64,000 nt of DNA, taken from the NCBI GenBank assembly GCA_013396525.1, contig VWYX01000271.1:280505-344504 (forward strand), in the 5' to 3' direction. Made by a program: the position numbers and the translations under genes. Of this stretch, positions 57,163 through 64,000 are shown one piece after another. The notes under the pieces are model-generated. The model saw only the letters and a list, made by a program, of their open reading frames with translations, had not been told where the DNA came from and did no database searches. Source of the stretch: Chaetorhynchus papuensis (taxonomy: Eukaryota > Chordata > Aves > Passeriformes > Rhipiduridae). Numbering within the stretch: the stretch's first letter is position 1; the number at the start of each line of letters is the position of its first letter.

Positions 57163-60100
57163 CTTAAGTTTTGTAAGACACATGCTCATCTTGTTAACTT
57201 CCTTTTTTCTTCTTTGAAAATACATATAAAGACACTACATACAGTATATGTAAGATTAGAGTAGCAATTGACCATGAAAGTCTGGTGAAAATTGTGGTTG
57301 GTGGGAATTTGAGAAAAACTGAAATGTGTGGAAATATACAAGAATCAGAAAAATATGTCCAGACATACAGAGTGTGAAAAGAACAGGCACTGATCTAAAT
57401 GTTCAGAGTGAGTGTTCTGGCTGACTCAAATTTTTGCATATCCTTCTTGAAGCATTGTCAAAGGAAACAGTCTTCAGATGGTTTGGCAGTTTTACCTGAA
57501 TGTAAGAAGTCTGTTAAGAAATCTCAGAGTGAGCTATCACAGCGACTATTCATCTCTAAACACAGAAGACAGAGGTTTTTGACTCTCTCGGATTGACACA
57601 CCATGACATGACACAGTTGTGTTCTGTATCAATCAGAATCAATTTATCTTTTCACAGTTAAGAGTAGTTGAACTAAAAATACAGTTTTGGTGTTAGCCCT
57701 TGATTAAAATTAAAAAGCTTCCAAATAAACCCTCAGAAACCAAACCCAACATTTGAGGTTAGCAAATACAGTAAAAACAGAAAAATAACATCATTAAACT
57801 ATCTCTGTATTTCACTAGTTCGCAAAGACTTTGCTTCTGATGTTATTATTCAAGTCTCTAAAATCTTATCATCTAGGAGGTTAGACAGAGAGAGAAACAC
57901 ACATAAGCATATGACTGTCAGGCTTATAGATTTAAAACACAATTTATTCAAAGACTCAGTACTGAACAGTCTTTATTTTAAACAGACTTTTATTGTCCTG
58001 CTCAGTGTATCAGAGTGTGTCTTTGGACTGTATTGAACCTTGATGGGAGAAGAATAATAAAAAAAAAGAACACCTGATCTTTTACAATAATCAAAACATA
58101 TTTCCTCAAGAATGAAATTATTCAGATTCTGAGAAAAAGATTGTCTGTCAAAAAAAATGGTCTTTGGAAGCCCAGAGATACTGTTTAATGGAGCAGTATT
58201 TTTCCCACTGACTGCTCATTGCCCCCTGGCATGGACTAATCAGATGTAGAGACAGGATGCTTGAATTTTATCGTGATTCTGAGCCTTTTAAATTCACAAT
58301 TAGTCATTGAACTGACACCAAGTATATCAATGCAGGCAATTTATTTTGATATAAAACTGTCTGGAGACCTTCTTTCTAAAAGAACTATGACTTGTAGCAA
58401 TGTTAAATGTTGAAGTGGAAAGTTAGTATATCTAAGAAAAGGAAGGATCTGGTATTTACTTTTCAGTGATCTGTAAAGAATAAGCTACAGTTTTTATACT
58501 CTGTGTATGTGCACAGTGAACTAACATCAACATAAAATTCCAAGGAAAGAGACTTCGGAACATCTCCCTTTTTTTTTTTTTTTTTGTTTTGTTTTGTTTG
58601 GGTTTAGGGTTTCTTGTTTGTTTGCTTGTCATAATGGTTTTTGATTTTGTTGGCACACAAAAGAAAGGCCAGAAAATATAACCTGACAGAAGCTGTAAAG
58701 TAGGAGAAAAAATCTGTTATTGATTAGACCAATGGTAAAGGGTTCAGGAGTCTCTATTCTGTTCTTGGCTTTATCACTCATTTTGCTGAGGTCTTAGGAG
58801 TGATTTGTTTTAACTTCGTGCATCTCTGTGCCTGCATCTGTAAACTCTACAGTAAGTAGAGAAGATTGTATAGGGTTATGAAACCTGGACTAAGTGTTAA
58901 TGGAGTCAGTCTGGTTCCAAATAAAGTGAAGTAGGTCCAGGGGACATAATGAACATTGATTCTGCTGTGCTAGTCCTGTATTTTGATAGTGAACCAGTAT
59001 GAAGTGGAATACTGAGTGCTACAAATATTCTAAAAAATTTGAGTTTGTTTGGTTTTTATACTGTTGGTTTTTTACTTTTTTTTTCATTTTTTTTTCCCCA
59101 CCATTATATGTGAAAGATGTCTCTATAGTTTTCAAATACAAAACTTTATACAAATTCTGATAGATTTAAAAAAAATTGCCTCATGCTTTGCAGAAAAGGC
59201 ATTTGATGTAAAAAGAAAAGTTGCTTTCCCCAGGAAACTTACATTTGTTAGAATAAGAATTTTGTTGTTCTAAATAAGAATTACACTTTTTGTGTTTTGA
59301 TTATATAAATAGTATAGATTTTGTTTGAATCTTTATAATTTAGATTTAAATCAATTTATGTTCCACGTCTCTTATAAAAGTTTTTTTCCCTTATATTTAT
59401 GATTTACAGTATAATGTCTATACAGTAGCTTATAAATATTTGTTACTGATGTGATTTTGTTACTTGGGAAACCTAAAATTATCATCACTTCAATCTGCTA
59501 AGGCCAAATAAATAAAATAAATAGGTCATTGATGTTTATTTTAGTTGAATAAACAAATTCATTCAAAATTAACTCATGACTTTCTACAATTAAAAAACCC
59601 CCCACAAAACACTAAGTTCCAAATTGCAGATGCTTATCCACAAACTTAGTCCTGTCTTTGTATTAATTCATTTCCAAAGATCCTTTTATTTGTCCCAATT
59701 TGAAGCACATTCAGTGCAAGTCAACAAGACTGACTAAAAATGTAAGTTCTCATTTTCTGAGTTTCGTGGAATAAGGTGGAGCATCCATGCTTGTAACTTC
59801 TTTTCCTTTTCCATAAATGACCCCAGCTGACCAGACATTGTATATACCATGCATTTGCATTTAGGTGGATCTATGTGTTAAAAAGAGCATCACTAAGGGA
59901 TCCCAAGTATACAGCTTCACTGTTGCTTAAAATAGTGGGTGACATTATATTTTCTTGCCCGTGTTTGTGCAACACAACACCTAAGTTCTAGCCACTTAAA
60001 CTGTTAGGAAAATATTCTTCAGTGATTTCTGTGTACATTACTACAATTTCAAAGGTACTGTTTCTTAGCTTGCCTCAGGATCTCAAGTGTTTTTCAGCCT

Positions 60101-62295
60101 TTCTAAGGAGGAGTGACATCTACTAAATCTCTTCTCCCAGATCTTGCTCCTCTGGAAGATTATCCAGTCAGTCACAATGATCATCCTAATAAGTGTGAGC
60201 ACCTGAATCTTGATCATAAAATCATAAAACCAAATTCTAGTAAATCAAGTCTCTGCAAAAACCCTGTTATTTATTTGGAACAAAGATAAACAAGAAAAGA
60301 TGCATTTTAATTTACTAACAGATGTATATTTCTGTCTTATGAAATTATAACTAGTTTTTCACATGAACAATATTCTAAAATCTAAAAAAAAATCAAATTT
60401 TATGTTTTGAAGTTGACAATTGGTTCAAAAGTTTCAGTTTTCAGATAGCATCTCAGTCTGTAAGACAAGAGGGACCATCCTATAAGCCTGAAATATTTTT
60501 TCCCCCAGTTACTAATGTGTTAGGTAGAATTGTTGTACTTTTTTTAATACTATTAATCCCATTAAACATGGAAATTTCTTATCTATGTTTTTCTTTTTAG
60601 TTGTTGTTTCACTGGATATATGCCATAAAAACACTCTGACACCACTATATTGAACACCATCTTCAGTTCTTGTAGGAGGCAATCTTTATCTTTCCTTTTA
60701 ACTGAGAATGCAATCTTTGGCAAGGCCATAAGGCTGTAAAAACATTTATTAAATTAATACATTGGTCTTTGAATACTGCATGATGCCGCAGCATCTGTCA
60801 CAGATTCCTTCATGCACCAGTAGGTGAAGAATGGAGGGAGTTTTGGCTGCAGCCTCTAGTATGACATCCACCAGAGAGTAGATATAATAGAGGAAGAAGA
60901 AAGCTGGCAAAGGGCTTAGGGTTTCTCACAGAGGAAATGAGGCTCTACTTGCTGACTCTTGTTATACAGTTCTGCACAGCTCCCTGCCCCATTTGGGGCT
61001 GTTTCTTGATGGGAAATACCATATTGAATATTGACACTGTACTTCAAAATACCAATAACTTGTTTTTAACTAGCAATAAATTAAAAGCAGATGTGAAATT
61101 ATTTCTGCCTGTTTATGGCTTGAAGAAGACTGGCAATCTGTAATTCATCTTGACTAACAGATCAGAAGACATTTCACTTTCCTGTTCCTGCATTACTATT
61201 CTGCAAAATAGTCTTAATCCTACCTGATTAATGAGAAAAGAAGACAAGTGTAAAGTGTTGTTTTACTAAAATGTAATAAAGCACCTTCATTTAGCTTTAT
61301 TTGAAACACAGAAAAATTACTAAAAATTATCAAAGGGTTCTTTATATTCCTCAGCTGTTGAACTACTAAACATGTAAAAGAAAGAAAAACATCTACTTTA
61401 TGCTGTTGGATGATTATGATAACAGAAAAAAATACTTCTTTTTATATTAATTTTGTTACAGAATGTTTTATATTCAGAGGTATCTGAACTGGCAGCAAAT
61501 CTGGAAAGCAAATATCTTTTTCTAGTCTTCTAAAGAAATTATTATTAAGCCAATTTTGCAAAACAAGATGCAATCCATGTGCCTTCTTCATACTAATACT
61601 CTAGATTTCTTCTGCAGTCACAAAGATAAATAGAATCCTATAAAATTCATCATCTGACTTGTTTTAGATGTCTGTTGCAGTTAAATAAAACCTGATACAT
61701 CTTTATTTATCACCAACAACTAAAAAGGAAGCCTAAAACCCTTTTTCCATTTTTCACTTCTAAATTTTGGCTCTATAAAAGCTATAAAGGACAAACCTCA
61801 CTATATTTAAAGCATCTTCTATCTTTTTAAGGAAAAAGAAACAACAGTTTATAAGAACTATAAGATGAACACTGAAATAGAATTAATTTTATTAGAATGT
61901 TAGAAATATTTTTATATATACACAAATATTAAGAAGTTGTGTTAAATGTAATATTAACAGAAATTACACAGTTTCATTGTGCTCAAGCACAGTTCTTCAG
62001 GCTTTCTCATCTTCAAAAACTGTATTTGTATACAAACAAACCCCATAGTTCATGTGAGACTTTGATTTCAACTTCCACCTCACTTACTTTAATTAGCTAA
62101 TCACATTCTGGAATGCACATTCCTTGCACGCAATAAAAACACTTCCAAGTATCAAAATACAGCTCCTGTATTTAGCATTCAGTCAACACTTAATCAAAAA
62201 ACAATAAATATCATCTTGACAATATAATAATGTTTTAGAATAACATGCATAAGCAGATGAGACCGTAAGATCTGTGAGTGGGATAATTGTTTTAC
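57163..62295. other. AT-rich single-copy DNA
   Basis: About 5.1 kb without recognised genes or interspersed repeats. A T-tract at 58568-58586 runs into (GTTTT)n. Contains a CTCF-like motif near 58219-58232. Confidence 0.45.
58219..58232 (-). promoter_or_regulatory. CTCF-like motif
   Basis: TTGCCCCCTGGCAT reads on the minus strand as ATGCCAGGGGGCAA, near the CTCF core. It shares CAGGGGGCAATGA exactly with the plus-strand motif at 23109. Unverified. Confidence 0.3.
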
Positions 62296-62396
62296 CTTTC
62301 CTTCCTCATATAACTGGATTGAGATGACACTATATGGTAAAATCTTCTGCCCTTCAGATTTGTTTCTTCCTGATATTTTTTCAGCTATTCCTAAGT
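62296..62396 (-). CDS. Candidate internal coding exon, unknown protein
   Basis: On the minus strand TTTAAATTTTTCAG (ending at 62397) precedes 101 open nt. Two bases finish a codon, then 33 codons run from LGIAEKISGRNK to ISIQLYEEGK. A consensus donor follows, AAG then GTAAAACA. Entry is phase 1 and exit phase 0. Residue composition is balanced and protein-like, with no low-complexity run. No family is recognised. If a minus-strand gene exists, this is its most upstream exon in the window. A pseudo-exon is the main alternative. Confidence 0.38.
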
Positions 62397-62631
62397 CTGA
62401 AAAATTTAAACCTTTTAGGGGGATATTTATATTTAATCTCAATGACAAATTGATATGAGTTTGTTTTTTAGAAATGGAATAGCTAAGGTTTCCAGCCAGA
62501 AAGTGCTTACACGTGAACCTGTAAATGTCAAGGGACTGAGCGTTCCTCCTGCTCATCAAGAAAAATGTGCAAGAGAAGGCTTAAAAGACTTGATTGTGAG
62601 ACCTGATAAAAGAAGAAAATACTAAGTTAAG
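62397..62631. other. AT-rich single-copy DNA before LTR copy C
   Basis: Nothing recognised. The minus-strand open frame of the exon candidate continues to 62559, but the splice acceptor is the more likely boundary. Confidence 0.4.
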
Positions 62632-63206
62632 TGTGCTGGTTATGCTGGGATAACTTTCTTCACATAGCTGGTATGGGGATGTGCTTTGGATTTGTGCTGA
62701 AAACAGTGCTGATAACACAAGGATGTTTTAACTGTTGCTTACTAGCTCTGACACAGTCAAGGTCTTTGCTTCTCACCCACCCCACCAGCAGGCAGGTTTG
62801 GGGTGCACAAGAAGTTTGTTGGGGCACAGCCAGGAGACCTGATTCCCATTGACCTAAGGGATATTCCATGCCATATGACCTCATGCTCAGCATATAAATC
62901 TGGGGGAAAAAGAAGGAAAGAGATATTCAGAGTGAGGGCATCTGTCTTCCCAATTCAACATTGGGTGTGACGGCCTCCTTTTTTCCTGGGGGTGGCTGAA
63001 AACCCGTCTGCCCACAGGAAGTGATGAATTAATTCCTTGTTTTGCCTTGCCTGTACACATGGCTTTTGCTTTACCTTTTAAATTCTCTTTATCTCAATCC
63101 ACTAGTTTTCTCACTTTTACTGTTCTGCTTCTCTCTCCACTCCCACTGTGGGGGTAAGTAAGCCACTGCGTGGGGCTCAGGTGCTGGCTGGGGTTAAACC
63201 ACAGCA
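62632..63206 (+). mobile_element. Solo ERVL-type LTR (copy C)
   Basis: It starts TGTGCTGGTTATGCTGGGAT and ends GGGGTTAAACCACAGCA. It shares TAGCTGGTATGGGGATGTGC, GGGATATTCCATGCCATATG, GTCTGCCCACAGGAAGTGAT and CTTTATCTCAATCCA with copies A and B. An intact TATAAA box lies at 62893-62898, unlike in A and B. Flanking sequences (GTTAAG, GTAACT) give no clean duplication. Solo. Confidence 0.92.
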
Positions 63207-63469
63207 GTAACTGATGTGCCTTAATGGGAAAGACATGATAGCTTTGTTATGTCTACATTAATTGTTAAATGTGTATTAGTTTATTTGTATATTAGGTACA
63301 CTGAAAATGAAAATTTACACTTATGAACCTTTCATGAGCAAAGCAGCCTTGACTTAAGGAACTTCACACAGTTTAATTCACTCTAAATTGACACGTACTT
63401 TTAATTACTGATTCAGGTATTAACAAGGGAAGTTAATTAAACCAACACTTAGAAAACCTACTTTTCTAC
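63207..63469. other. AT-rich single-copy DNA
   Basis: Nothing recognised. Confidence 0.4.
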
Positions 63470-64000
63470 TTGCTCTCCAGGCTCTGCTTCAGTCCAGCAC
63501 TTCTCTCCCACTTCCTCAATTTAACTCCCTTTCTTTTCATCACACATGACACTCAGTCCCTCCCAGGCCCTTTGGTGATGCAGTGATCAGTGTACAGTAG
63601 TTTCTTTCTGTTCCTTGCTTCTTACGGTTCTCCTGCCCCAGCATGAGTCCTTCACAGGCCACAGTCCTTTTGGGGGTGTCTTTGACCTCACAGGGGTCCT
63701 CCATGGGCTGCAGTTTCTCAGACTATCCCTCTTTCATTCAAGAGTTCTTCCTTCAGGCCATTTTCAGTAATTTCCCCAACAATATCCCCTTCCACACCTC
63801 TCTCTTTACTTACCTCCTCCCAGGTCCTGTTTTGAGATTCCTCCCCAGCCTCCTCTCACTTTTCTTATTTTCTGTTGTCTCCTACCCCTAGCAGCTGCCA
63901 CCCTTCCTCAAGTACATGTGATCAGAGGCACAGTGTGCTCCTCTGACTGATTGAAGGTTTGAGGCATGATGGGCTGTCTCCATCCTTTTTAGAGTAATCT
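63470..64000 (-). mobile_element. LTR-like sequence running off the window
   Basis: CCTTGCTTCTTACGGTTCTC, CTGCCCCAGCATGAGTCCTT, CAGGGGTCCTCCATGGGCTG and GAGGCACAGTGTGCTCCTCT are minus-strand text resembling the CCATGGGCTGCAG-bearing LTRs at 26541 and 48836, but of a different subfamily. The left end is uncertain and the right end lies beyond the window. Confidence 0.55.

Noticed and set aside
1..64000. CRISPR array, operon, phage or other prokaryotic system
   Set aside because: There are no regularly spaced repeats, no dense coding and no ribosome-binding pattern. CR1 and avian LTRs show this is vertebrate DNA.

Overview
The window reads as nuclear DNA of a bird. It is AT-rich vertebrate DNA with long single-copy stretches, strong CpG depletion and no compact gene array. 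It carries many copies of CR1, the dominant avian non-LTR retrotransposon, recognisable by tails of the ATTCTATGA type and by the usual short 5'-truncated 3' fragments. It also carries several LTRs that resemble avian ERVL-type families. The LTR mix suggests a passerine or related neoavian, but I cannot fix the species. No tRNA, rRNA, CRISPR array, operon or prokaryotic feature was found. The region is intergenic, or lies inside very large introns.

Layout. 1-5.3 kb: AT-rich DNA with a poly(A)-tail signature on the minus strand at 601-641 and a GC-richer block at 0.94-1.2 kb. 5.3-7.7 kb: a CR1 piece beside a minus-strand LTR, then a plus-strand LTR with a CR1 nested in it. 11.6-12.9 kb: CR1 remains, including broken reverse-transcriptase sequence. 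15.3-21.6 kb: four more CR1 pieces and a (TAGAA)12 microsatellite at the tail of the longest one. 26.5-27.5 kb: a minus-strand LTR and a CR1 piece. 30.9-31.2 kb: an old CR1. 38.1-38.7 kb: a 600-bp CR1. 40.7-41.3 kb: a CpG-rich, apparently young LTR. 44.1-44.7 kb: another LTR. 47.7-49.5 kb: a CR1 and an LTR with a near-perfect 5-bp target duplication. 52.4-53.1, 56.8-57.2, 62.6-63.2 and 63.5-64.0 kb: four more LTRs. No retroviral internal genes remain next to any LTR, so these look like solo or partial LTRs.

Possible gene. On the minus strand, short open frames bounded by good splice-like sites occur at 62296-62396, 42281-42355, 16313-16392, 14821-14905 and 9436-9555, with a weaker one at 18314-18376. 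Their reading phases can be chained in this order (…0, 0/0, 0/0, 0/2, 2/0, 0/0). This is compatible with a large gene running right to left with introns of 2-24 kb. I do not recognise the protein, and several such pseudo-exons are expected by chance in this much AT-rich DNA, so these are hypotheses.

No undescribed system could be demonstrated. The most testable leads are the candidate split gene, the young CpG-rich LTR, a convergent pair of CTCF-like motifs at 23.1 and 58.2 kb, and a retrocopy-like poly(A) end at 0.6 kb.
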